This document shows, piece after piece, positions 11,501-23,700 of a stretch of 64,000 nt of DNA. The notes under the pieces are model-generated. The model made no database searches. It worked only from the letters and a program-made list of their open reading frames with translations, and had not been told where the DNA came from. A program made the translations under genes and the position numbers. Within the stretch, counting starts at the first letter, position 1. Each line of letters opens with the position of its first letter. Origin of the DNA: Taeniopygia guttata. Lineage: Eukaryota; Chordata; Aves; Passeriformes; Estrildidae. The stretch covers positions 9,960,001 through 10,024,000 of the forward strand of contig NC_133063.1 of NCBI RefSeq assembly GCF_048771995.1, in the 5' to 3' direction.

Positions 11501-14500
11501 AGGAGAGCAGGATCTTTCCAAGGGAAGGCATATCAGTGCTTGAGGGGGAAACATCAGTCACTGCTCCAGATTGTCCCCGGCAAAGCCAGTCAGAGCCATC
11601 CCTGCTGCAGTGGATGCGCTCTCCCCGTCCGCAGGACAAACAATGCTTTGCCAAAAGAGGAAAAGTCCCTGCCTTGGCTACCAAGGGCATCACTGTCAGG
11701 TGGGAGATTGGAGGACAAGGGACAGCTGACTTGGAAGTAGCTCATGTGTCAGTTTTCAGTAGCAAGCACCATGCTGGGTGCCATGCCATCCTTTGAAATT
11801 GAGACCTGTGACAGACGAGTCTCTCTTTGGCTTTGCCACTGGTTTAAAACTTGGACACCAGCACCTTTGTGCTTACAGGCAAAGAAGGTATTGCAGAAAG
11901 GCAAAGGCTTGGAGAGGCAAAGTGCAGAACAGAAAATGACAATGAAAACGAGACAGAAAGTTCAGTAATAGGATAGAAGAGTACAGAACAGACTAGAGTA
12001 AGAGCAGGGACACCGGCAGGCAGTTCAGCCCAGATGCTCTTTCCTTTCCGGAGCATAAGAGCAAGACAGAAAGAAAGCTCTGAGCATGGAATCACTCCCT
12101 TTGCAGCGCTTTCAAAGGACCAGTCTGTCCAAGCCATCCCAAGCACAAGCAGGACCCCTTACCTCCCGACACACTGTTGCTATGTGTCCTACAGCCAGAC
12201 TTTTCATGCGGATCACATCAGCCAAGGAGCCTCCATCCATAAACTCCAACACCATCAGGACAACCTCATTGACAAGGTAGCTGCAAGACAAAAGCAACCG
12301 TGTGGAGCTGAATGTGCACAGCTAAATTGCCGCATGGAAGAAAAGACTACAGCTGAGTTTTGTGTCCAGGTCACTGGTAAGTGAAGAGGGAATCAAGTGA
12401 AGACACACTCCACCGAGGCTATCCAGTGCTTGCTGTCTGTGCCGTCTAAATGAGGAAGGCACATCCCTGGAAAAGGAGACGGTTTAGGTGGCAAGCAGGG
12501 GAAAGCGGCAGTTTTGTGACGCAAAGGTTAATCTGGAAGCAGACACATCCCAGCAGCTGCTTCATCTTCTTCATACACAAATTGCACCATTAACTACAGC
12601 AATAAGGAGGCACAGTCTCACAGCTTTTACTCAGGGCAGATGGGTGTGCAGCATTGCCAACACCCTTTGGAAAACCTTGCAGAAAGGACAGTCACTAACA
12701 GGAAAAACAATTTCAAACCGGACAAATTATGTCTCTCCTAGCCTAGTCTTTTGGCATGCAAGGCAGTGGAAAACAGTGCAAACAGTGCAAGGGAAATAAT
12801 TTCTGTGATGCTTTCTCAGCACTTCTCCTCCAACACTTGGAAAAAATCCCGCCCAAAACAGCAGAACAACATGCAGTGAGTGAACATACATGCTGCTGGC
12901 TTAGTAAGAGAGCCACGTTTCTGAGATCAAGCTTCAAGCTATTTCTGCCAGGAAGAATTTGTGGGGACAAAATGCAATCTCCTCCCAGGCCTCATGCAGG
13001 AGTAGATTGATGTGAATTGAAAATCCATTTTCTGCCAGAATACTGACCTTTCTAGGTAGGTGACAATATTGGGGTTCTTATATTTATCCATGACCAGGAT
13101 TTCCTTCAACACATCCTCACAGCCCTGGTGCTGGAGATCAAGTACCTTTATGGCCACCTACAATGACATGGAAAGCCATTAGGAGCAGACGAGACGAGAG
13201 CCTCTTTCTCTGTGCACTCACGGGCCTGGATGCCTTGTCACCTCGGTGGAAATGGACACTAAACCATCAACCACAAAGTGCTAACAGCACTCTTTGCACC
13301 TGCAGACTCCTCCAACACACTTTGTTTATCACTACTATTATCATTTACACGTGTTTTGCAAGCTGAAGTAATTTTGCTCCAGCCAAGATAAATTGAAACC
13401 ACTGGAAATACGTTAGCATTTCTAGGGGCTTTGACCAGCCTTTCAGAGATGGCTGCCGTTCTTGACTGTGTGCCAAAGTAAACACACACATACATACATG
13501 ACAGGGAAAATGCTGTCCAAAAAAGGACTCCAAAGCGACTCAAAGGAAAGTTACAACCCTAGCCCATCCTAACTTCTTCACTTTGGGTTTTGCAACTCTG
13601 AAGAACAACCTGGAACACGGTTTACACCGAGTAATTATTGTAATTTGTACTTATTTAGTGGGTTTAAAAATGAATAACCCTTCTGTGCTACGCTATGGAT
13701 GCACCCCAGGTCATAAGCAGGGCTTAGGGCTTTTGGACACCTCCTCGACCTCCCTCCAAGTGCAGTTTCTGAGCGCAGCACCGCGGGTGGAGAAGGAACT
13801 ACCAGGAAGATGGAGTTGTATTTGCTGAGAGCCAAAAACGAGAACTCAGGACTCTGAACTTATAGCCCCACAAAATAGCAGGACTCTCCAAGGCACTTCC
13901 ACGTCAGTTCAGTACGAATAGCATCTCTGTAGTGGAATGTCTCTGACACAGGATCAACAAAACATTGTATTAATTAAGGCTCTTCATCAATTTCTTCCCA
14001 CTGATCTGTGCGTGTGTGTGTGCGTGTGCGTGTGTGAACTGGGTTCCCTAGGACTGAAAGGCAAAACTGTGCTCCAGTAAAGATCTCTCCTCCTTGAGGT
14101 CCTGCAATATATTTTCAAGCTGAACCACGTGGTGGAAAACAATGGGAAATCCTTTCTGTGTCTGAACCTGGGCTTAAGAGGAACTGGGCCGGAATAACGG
14201 CTCTTGCCATCAGCTAATCTAGGAACATTTATCCAGTAAGTCCAAGCCAGCGCGTCCTTCTCGGATAGACACCACCGCCATTCTTGCATTCACTCAGGTA
14301 GGGAGGAAAGATAAAGTCTGTCCAAAAGTCATTTTGCAGCCCACCTCTGGACAGGCTGCTTCTGCGGGACAGCCTTTGCAGCAAAGTCAGGTGGCCCAAA
14401 GCTTTGGCCATGGATCACATCACAAGGGAAAGCACTCAAGGGCTGCAAAATCTGCATGGGCTCTTGGCACTTACCGCTCGTCCTGTGGCAGCGTTGAAGG

Positions 14501-17500
14501 CCTTGTAAATGGTTCCAAACCCCCTAGAAACAGAACAGTGGCAAGAACAGAGAAGTTGTTCAGTGCTGAGAAGGAAAAGGCAGCCCAGGCAGGAGCTCTC
14601 TGCTGCCTGCAGTGTCTCTAAAACACCAGGGTCTGTCCGCTCTTCAGCCAATGGCCCAGCAGCCCAGCAGCCCTCTGCCATGCAGAGTGCCCAAGAGAAG
14701 CTGGCTGCAACAGGAAGAAAAAGGGCTGCTACAAATCTCAAATGTGCACACTAGATTATGCACGCAGGGGTTTTCTTTGCCTTTCCCTTCTTGTGTCTGT
14801 GCCTGTGGGGTGCCTTTCCAGGCAATGAAACACACAGTCCTGCGGGGCCATCTCAACGCTCTCTTTTAATCCTGCCTGCCAAACTCAGGCAACACTATTA
14901 TCTTATCTTTCTGACCACTTTCTTATCTTCCTGACCACTGAATCTTGTTTTCAGCAAGATAGTGGAAAGCAATGCTACTGAGAGCTGTTATCTGACAGCT
15001 GCCAGGTGGGAAGCTGCTCTCTCAGGTTTCTCTTCCCTCATGAGTGTGGCCAAATTACGTTGAATCATACAAAACCATATCTCCTGGGAAAACAGGCAAA
15101 CTAGTGCCACATGTTTGAGGGCTTGCAGGAGGGCTTCCAGGACCTGCTGCTTGAGGCAGGCAAGACATTGCCAGCATCCAGTTATCTTTCATGATGCCTT
15201 GTACTGCCTCAGCACTGAGACAGGGACAATCTGAAGCCAGGCTCTGAAGATGCTTGCAGCTTGCCTGACTTCCCACGTGGTACCGCACCACCAAAATCCC
15301 TGGCCCATGGTTCTGTAGAAGCAAGCGTGGCTGCACTCACCCACTGCCAAGGAGTTCCCATCCAGTGTACTTCTTCTCTGGATCTTCCTTCCTCACCACA
15401 CGCCCTGAAAGAAACCAAATGCAAGGAGCAAACTTCAAAACAGGGATCCTGACGTCCAGGAGATCTGAAGGCCAGCTCCACTCTCTGGGGCTCTGAGCAA
15501 TTTATGGTCCCTCGGCTAACAAGAGCATCAACAAGAACAACAGCAGCAGCAGCAGCCCCAGCAAGACAGGCAGCTCGGTAGCACGCCTGGCCTGCACAGA
15601 GTCTCTTCTCCACACTCCTTTGAAGGGCTGCCTTGAGGGGAAACTAAGCCCATGGGAAAACCATCAGAGCAGACAGAGACCAGAAAAGAACAGGCCCCAA
15701 GGCAAGTGGTTGTCATCTACAAACAGGAAGGAGGGCTGAAAAATCAGGACACTTCATTGTCTTGGGAAGAAACACTCTCTTGTGAGACTCAACAAAAGGT
15801 TTCATACTTCCAAAGTTCCAATGCACCCTGGCATCTGGATGAACTTTGAACAGCTGCTTTTTGCAGAGCAGAAAGAATATTGCAAAGTCAATTCCAGGAG
15901 AGAAGGGCACCTTCTCTACCTCTCAGCACTTGGCCTAAACAATGCCTTGACCATTTTAGAGAACAGCAGCACATGCTATAACCAAGAACAATGGCTCTAA
16001 GAATTAGGACTCTCCTCATTTATCAGCAGGATGAGTTCTGGAGATGACTTTGCCCGTTCCCCATTTAGTGAAGAACTACAAGTGCTTGTCTTCAGCCTGG
16101 GCTGCAGCAGTCACTAGCACTGGGCTCAGCCCCTTGAACACCACCCGTGTGCCCCATCTCCCCAAACGGGCGCAGCCGGACGGGTAACAAGGACAGCGCT
16201 GTTCCTCAGGCGCTGCCGGGACACAGACACCTGCACAAATGAGATGCTGACCCTTCCACGAGTCCAGGCAAAGCTGCAGCAACGGGACGGCAGCTGAAAC
16301 CTCACAGCTAAGGAAGGCTCCAGCCCCTGCAGTCACACCAGCTGTCAGTGGCAGGGCAGGTATGACAAAATGCTTGGCAAAGCCCACAGATGGCCACTGA
16401 CAGCCACTCTGAAGAAGCTAGAGCCAGATCAAGGCCTGTTACAAGCTGTTGGCCCCACTCAAGACAGAACATGATTGTCTTTGGCCTCAGACCCACGGAG
16501 GAGTAGATCCATCCACCTTTTGTCTGAGGGCGCCTGATGGCAGACACAAAGTAAACTGGCCTCTGTTCTGTACCTGAGTGGTTCTTCTCTGACAGCACTG
16601 CACTGGCAGCTGTTACCAGCTGCAAGGAGCAACTCACTTGTACTGCACAATCAGCAAGGCCTTGGTGTGCTTTCCGAGAGTACCATCTGTGCAGGGATTG
16701 AGGCCAATGCTTAGTATTCCTGCGGTATTTAGCAGCTGGGCATTAGCAGTGACAACATGCCTGCTACCAGAGGAACATGCAGCAGAGGGGCTGCAGGCTT
16801 CCTCCTGAGAATTGCCTGCAGGGCACTTCTATCTGACTGTGCCCCATAGATGTGTCTCTTTGATGCATCTTCCAAAGCATACAACTAAAATATCAAACAG
16901 GAATTGTAAAAAGAGTATCCTGTTTTTCTTCTTTTGGGGCTCTTTCAAAACAGCTCTTCCTCTCTGATTCCTTGAGATAGCTCTAAGAATACAATTTCTT
17001 AATTTTTAGGGCATACTGAAAAGATCTCTTCCTCTCTTATTTGTGCTGTCACCTGCCATTCTTTTCAAGGAGGTCACGCTAACCAAACAAAACCAACTGG
17101 AGAAGGAATAGAAGTACTAAGAGTCATAAGAACAACACCAGCATTAAACCAGCCCCACAGCCAATCAACTTTGCTCAAGTGTTTTGTCATTTCCAATGAC
17201 TGCTGGGAAGTCAGGAGTCTAAAGGGAATCTAGGAAGCCAACTCATCTGCTCACTTTGGCCAGGCTAGCACACACTCTTTTTACTGAGCCACTGGCTAGG
17301 TCGCAGCCTCCTGCTGCTCCCAAAACAATCCCTGCTTTTGTCTTCACTCTAGAAGGAAGCTCAGGCAAAGCCCACCCAGGCCCTGCTGCCCACAAAGGCA
17401 AAAGGAACGCCCCAAGCGCTCCCTGCCTGCATCCTAGCACCACAGTGGCTTCTGGAGAGAGTCCAAAAATTCTCTCCCAACACCAAATGAGGAGGAACAT

Positions 17501-17715
17501 GTGCTACAGCTCTTGCCGAGGTACACACACTGTAATACACTGCTCGATGGCACAAGAAATCCCCAGGACGTACTCAGCAGACGCAGGAACTGCTCCTCTC
17601 TCTCCTGGCTTGAGCGGGGAGAACTGCTCATCCTTGGGTTTTCAGGCTGTGGAGAGGGGGCTTCTTCCCAGGATGCTGCTGCAGCGACAGCTTTGATGGC
17701 AGCTCCTGCATTCAT
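8587..17715 (-). CDS. PAK3-like kinase module of the long gene
   Basis: The kinase-domain exons match PAK in order and phase. Seen motifs are the pre-kinase [13 protein letters not shown]; glycine loop GSG-GFGTIY; VAIK lysine; helix-C glutamate in KEILVM; hinge [10 protein letters not shown]; catalytic loop [12 protein letters not shown]; activation segment [15 protein letters not shown]; and [11 protein letters not shown]. All catalytic residues are present, so activity is plausible. The PAK1 Thr423 position is Ser, and the P+1 segment reads GTTWW where PAK has GTPYW. The gatekeeper position is Leu where PAK has Met. The last exon stops after [14 protein letters not shown], about half the usual PAK tail. 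The linker exon 17574-17715 ends in EEQFLRLL, aligned with PAK EEILEKLR. Confidence 0.75.
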
Positions 17716-20700
17716 CTGGGACAAGAAATTTGCTTGTGTCAGAAAGGTGCCTGGCACAGATGCCCCAGACAGAGCATTTCAAAGGCAAGCACTTAGGAAC
17801 AGCACTGGGCCTGGGCTGCAAGCTGAGCTGTCAACTCTTCCACCTGCAGTCCAAGCCAAACAAGCAGTCTGAGACTACAGCTTGTCACAGTCAGCCATAG
17901 TGGAGACTGCGAAAGGGAAAGAACAACTTTACACTTCACTCCCTTCTGAGGACTGCATTCACCATGGACAGGGACAACTTGCCCAGAATCTGCGTGGGTC
18001 ACCACGCTCACCTGAACAGACCCCTCCAAAAACAAAGCCAGCACTAAGAGGCCAGCAGAAATATATTCCCAGGATTGCTGGCCCACCGGCCAAAGCACTA
18101 GCCCTGCTGCCCAGGGCAGCAGCTGAGATTCAGCAACCCACTAAGTGTCCTTCTGAGCAGCTGCCACGGAGAGCACAGAGCATGGCAGTCAGAGACATTG
18201 GTCCCATCCACCTGCTGCTCTGCAGGGGAAAGGCAACAAGGGCAGAGACCACTTGTTGCATGACTGCACTGCTTCCTCCTCCTTCATTCACCTGCTTTCG
18301 TCCAGCCAGCCTGTACTGCAGCAGGATCTTGTGCATCCTTTGCACTTCTTCTTTGTGCCTCTTCTCCATTGCCTCCATCTTCCTCTGAGCTTCCCGCAAC
18401 TCTGCCTGCAGCTTGTCCTTGATATTCAGGAAGATAAGAGGAATCTTACTGGCATCCGCAATCTCGTTCAGGTTTCCTCTTTTGCACTCTCAAAAGCACT
18501 TGTGTTCAGCCCCTTCCTTCTGCTTCTCTACCCAGCTCTAACCCTGCCATCCTAGCTCTTCTTCCTGGTGCTCAGCGCTGCAGCCTGCCAGGCTCTGTGC
18601 TTCCAGTGCCTGCAATGGTCCTTGCCTCCCCTTTCCTCACGTCTCCAGTTCATGTCCCCATCACTGCCCTTCCAAGCTCTTCTACCTGGCTAGTCAGGCT
18701 CACCTGTCCATTCTGCCGCTCCTTATTCAGCTCCTGCCTCAGCTGCTCTAGCTGCTGCTGCCTTTCATTTAGATCTCCCAGCAGCTGGCGCACCTTATCA
18801 TCTAGAGCAGCCTTCTGGCTCTGGAGCTGCACAGAAACAAAGAGAAGACGGCTTTAAACGTCCCACACACCACTTGTGTGGCAACCAAGACTGATGTGCT
18901 CATGCCTTCCAAAAGCAGTTTCTTCTCATTCCTGTATTTACCAAGGGCCAGCTAAGAGACAATCCCAGAGAGACAGACAGCGTCCAGAGAAGCTGTGCCC
19001 ATAAGGGGCCCAGAGGAGTCCAAACCAACACACAAACTCTCTTTTCACACTCTGTGCCTCTTGAGTGTCTCTGCTTCTTTGCCCATCCAGGTTGCATGAT
19101 GGCAATTTACTGCTTCATCTCAAGCAGCCTTTTCTCCTCTCCCCTCTGTACCTCTGCCACCAAGTTGATCCATTGCTCCAGCTTCTCCTGTGCCTTCAAA
19201 CTCTGTTCTTCCAGCTTGCTTTCCTGATGAGTGGAAGAGACACGTCCAGATGAAGTCCCACCAATGCTCCCCAAAGGAAAAACAGAAGCTTCATCCCTCC
19301 AACAACCCCCGCACCTGAAGAGGGCACACTAGTGGCTTTGTGCCCTCCAGCACCTGGGAGGAGCTCCAGCACGGCTAAGGAAAGGAGAGGTCACCTTCCT
19401 TCCCTGCTCTGATGGCTGCCTGTTTCCTGGGCCCCCCCTCTTCAGGATTTCTGCCTGTTCTCAGAGGCTCTGTCCTCAGATTGCCCTGCCCTTTGGTCAA
19501 GGAAAAGCTGCAGATGGACTGCAGGATGAGGACGACAGCAGCACCTCGATAACCCAGTCACAAGACAGGCCACCAGCTGAAGTACCAGCACCAGGAGGCC
19601 TGTTGCAACTGCTTCAGGCTCCAAGGGAAGACCTCTGTCTGCTGGGGAAGGACAGAAAGCAAGGAACCCAGTTGCTGGGACTGCAGCTGGCAGCAAGGTC
19701 AGCAGCAGTCTGCTGCATGGCACCAGGCTGTGGGGAAAATGCTGCCCCTTCGCTGCCATGCTTTGGGTGGTGACCACCCAGCCTCCTGGGGAACTTGGCT
19801 TATGGCCATGCTGAACCTGTGGCTGCATCTACTGTCCCAGCACTGTCCTCTGGGTCTTCACAGGCCTTCAAGTAGGAGCTCTTGAACCCCTCTGCTGCCT
19901 GGCCCAGCAATGTGTAGCCTACAGCAGATGCTTGAGACCATGTCACATACTCAGGCTGCTCTTCTGCTAAGCCAGCCCTTCAAAGTCGCTGGAAAACTTC
20001 AGGGATGTACTGTTTCTTACCAGGTTTTGCACAATCTTCCTTTTCTTCGCTTCCTCAGCAGCTTGCCAGAGTCTCAGAGCCTTGCTGCACTGCTCTTCTG
20101 CCCAGCGGAGCTGTTGAGCCATGTCTTCACATTGCTGCTTGCTGAAAGATCTTACAGCCAGCAGCTCACGACGAAGGCCCCTCACATCCTCTGCAAACGT
20201 GACACACGGCAACAGTCAGAGACTGCACAAGCAGAAGAATCTGCTGACCTTAAGCCCCTTCAGTTTCAGGCAAGGAGGAACCTGCCCTCAGCTCCTTCAC
20301 TCCTCACAAGCCCTGCAGACAGAGCTGCCTGTGGCGCGACTGCACTGGCCAGGGCCATCAGCAGAAACAAAGTGCACGAGGCTCTCACCGAGTATCAGCT
20401 CCTTGGCCTGCCTGGCTGTGCGCACTTGGGCTTCCAGGCAGCTCCTGGCCGTCTCCAGCTCCGATACGTGCTGCTGAGCCTCCAGCAGGCTGCTTTGCAG
20501 GCTCTCCTTCTCTGACCTGCAAGTTGTGAAGATGGAGAGCAATAGTTCCTGGCACACAGGGCCAGTTTCTCCAGTGTGGCACATCTTAAGATGTGCCTTA
20601 AGATCCCTGTACCTTAGGCTGGAAAACAGCTTGCATGGAAGCTCAGACAAAGCAGGACAATTTTACCACTTCAAATAGCAGAGCAGGCCCCTCCAGGTGA

Positions 20701-23700
20701 CTGGGAAGCCTTGCCTCGTGTCCTAGGCCAGCACAGAAAGCCCAGCTGAGTTTGAGCTCAGTGGACAAAGCTCAAATTGCTGTTGCCTGACTTATCACAC
20801 ACGGGTGGCTGTGCCCACAAAGTCTCTGCAAATGAGCAAAAGGCCAGCCGCTGCTCACAGCCCTGAGCTCACCAGCACTTCCAAGTCACTCTGCAGGGGG
20901 ATAGAACAGCGTTCTCCTGGCTGACCCGTCAATGTTTCATGCTATTCCTCATGTGCATATAGGTACTTGGCTTGCCAGGCACTCTCTAAGGAAAAGGGAC
21001 TAAAGGAATTCACCAAACGATAGAGTGAAACCTCCAGCTTCTAGCAGCATGAGTAGGAATCCTGAACTAGGTTTTTATCTGAACAAGAACTGTCTAGGAA
21101 AAGGAGAGACACACAGCCATCCTGCCATTTAAATCATTGGAAGATCATGAACAAGAACACTTGCTACCTTTCTTTATGGCTAACTACGCCAGCAGTGCCC
21201 AAGTGATTTGGCACTCTTTAAAAAAAGGAAGAGGCACCAGCCAAAGGGACCTTGACAGGTTACAGAAGTGGGTGGACAAGTGGGCAAGTATCAGTGCTCA
21301 GCAAGGATCCCTAGAGACTGTTGAGAAGTCACAAGACCTTTCCTTGCTGCTGCTGCTGCTGCTGCTGTTGCTGCTCCTATTAAGCTACTCTAGGTCCTGC
21401 ATCCTACTCCACAAGAGTGAGCTCTCAAGGGTTGCAAGATTTGCAGCATGACCCTCCATCTTCAGCTGAAGGGTCAGCACCCGACTCACAACATTCACAT
21501 GTAAGAGCCTTGAATTCTGAAAATCCCCCGTCAAACTATTTGGCAAGGAAAAACTGATGTTCAGATGCAACAAAGGAGAAAGCAAAACCAGAGGGAAACT
21601 TCCGATTTCAGGAAACATCTGCACCGTTTCCCTGGTACTCAAGTCAGTGCCAAGTTGGTTTGCTTTGCACTTGTCACAGGAATGTGCAAGAGGTCCCAAG
21701 CAGGTGCCCAAAAGAGCTTGGAGAGCTTGAGTTGGCAGAAAAATCACATTCAGATCAGAGTATCGTTTTCTTTTTCTCATGTCTCTTTGCCTCCCTGTCT
21801 GAGAAACATCAGGAGAGCACACAGGAGGCGGTAAATCCTGACTGGTGGTAATGCTCACCACCTTTGTAATTACAGACTTTCAATAATGTCCCACCCTGGG
21901 TCTCCTCCCTGCCTTTACCTGGCTTCTGCCAGCCGCTCTGAAACGCCCCGTAGGTCCCGCTCCGTGGCTCTCAGTCGGGCTTCCTGGGCAGCGTTCTCTT
22001 TCACCAGCGCCGCCTTCTCTCTGCACACCTGGGACAGTGTCTGCCCTGGGAGAGAGAACTCCTGCCCCAGCTTCTCCAGGCCCCTGTGGGCTGGCCGCTG
22101 CGGGCGGCAAACCTGCAAGAGGGGGCAGCATTTTTCAAGTGGAACAACAACAACAGCAACAACACAGGCTCGGTCCTAGCTTGCTGCCAGAAGCAGCATT
22201 CGGGGGGGGGGGGGGGTCTGGCTAGGACAAGTCCCTCTCCCCACAAGTGCTGCCTAGGAGGAAGGTGAGCGTACCTTTGGTGCCACCAGAGGAAATGCTT
22301 CCTGCAGTAGATCCCTCTGAGGCGGCGTTTCCACCGGGGTCAGTTCTGCCACTTCAAACACCCTCTCTAGGGAGGAGTGGCGCTTTCTCTCAGATGCAGC
22401 CAACTCCTTCCATCTGCAACAAGGGGACGGACAAAAAAGCCTTTAAGTGCAACACAGTCGCCTTGCAAAACCAGCACTACATACCATGCCCCACATAAGG
22501 CATCTCAGGCCCTTCCAACAGCCCTCTGCTTCCACCTCAAGAGATGGCTGCAATTCCCTCCCTAGACCCGCATCTCTCTTTGTCATTCCTTCAGGTGAAA
22601 GAGTCGCCACTGAGGAAGTCAAACAAGCTTCCACAAGCCACAGAACACTGCCAGAAAGCTCAGGTACTCTCAGCATAACAGCTTCCCTGCCTGCTAGGCC
22701 CAACACTCCTTTCTGATGCAGTGAGCACTGGACTTGCAAAAGCTTTTCTTTGGCTAAGACACGCTTGCCAAGTCTAAATGAGCAGTCCCACAATTGCTCC
22801 TGCTTTCACTAGCGAAACAAAGAATGAGCCTGCAAGTTACAGCTTGGGGAGGAGGTGGGTACGATTTTCCAGTTCAATAAGCAAAGGATCCCAAGATGGT
22901 TTAGGCTGGCAGAGACCCCAGGAAGCCTCTAGCCCAGAGTTCACCTCCAAGCAATTGGGGTCAGCATCTGGCCAGGCTGCTCAAGTCTCTATCCACCTGG
23001 GCCTTCCAAATTTCAAGGGTGGAATCTGCACATGCTCTCTGAGGCACTTGTTCTGCTGCATGATTGTCTTTCAGGTCAGTGCTTTGCTGTCCTTAAGCCC
23101 AGCCTGAACCTCCCTTGCTTTTACTCTGGTCTAGTTCAGAATGCTTTTTGTCAAGGTTCGAGAAGCGAGTCCCAGGAAGCAGCTTTGCTCTAGGTCGGTC
23201 TGCAGCCAGACCTGCCCTGGGCTGCCTTCTCCCGTCTGTGCTGAGCAAGTCAAATAGTGAAAAGCCAAATTTGTTCTTTGGTCCTGGGCCTCCTAAAGCC
23301 CAGCAAGGCCCACCCCTGCTCAGAGAAAGTGAGAAAGCTTAACACGCACCTCAGCTCCCGGGCGCCGCGCACTCTAGCCGTGCTCTCGTGCCGCTCCGCC
23401 TTTCCTGCCTGGACCGAGGAGTCCCGACTGGTGAGAACTTCTCCTAGCGGGACCTGCAAGGATTGGGCAGGGAAAAAGCACAAAGCAGCAATGAGGAGGA
23501 GGGAAGTTGGCTCCTGACAGCTGGCAGAAGCAGCAAGCAGAGACACAGCTCACCTGAAGGCAAAATCTATTGTGTGGGGCCGTTTAGGCGGTGTTTAGGT
23601 GGTGTTTATGTCCCAACTAACTCATGAGTTGCTCTGGAAATGTCTGAGGAGAAGCAGGGAACATTTCCCTGCCCAGCTCTGGTCAACTGGCTTCCCCTCA

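Noticed and set aside
16076-16650. CpG-rich open stretches in the 2.2-kb intron of the long gene
   Set aside because: An acceptor-like CCCGGCAG occurs near 16218, but no matching donor, conserved counterpart or family similarity was found.
21130-21450. Possible repeat or small gene (plus strand, with Leu run)
   Set aside because: The Leu run is a CTG microsatellite. A phrase like aaagggaccttgacaggtta recalls avian interspersed repeats but is too short to assign.
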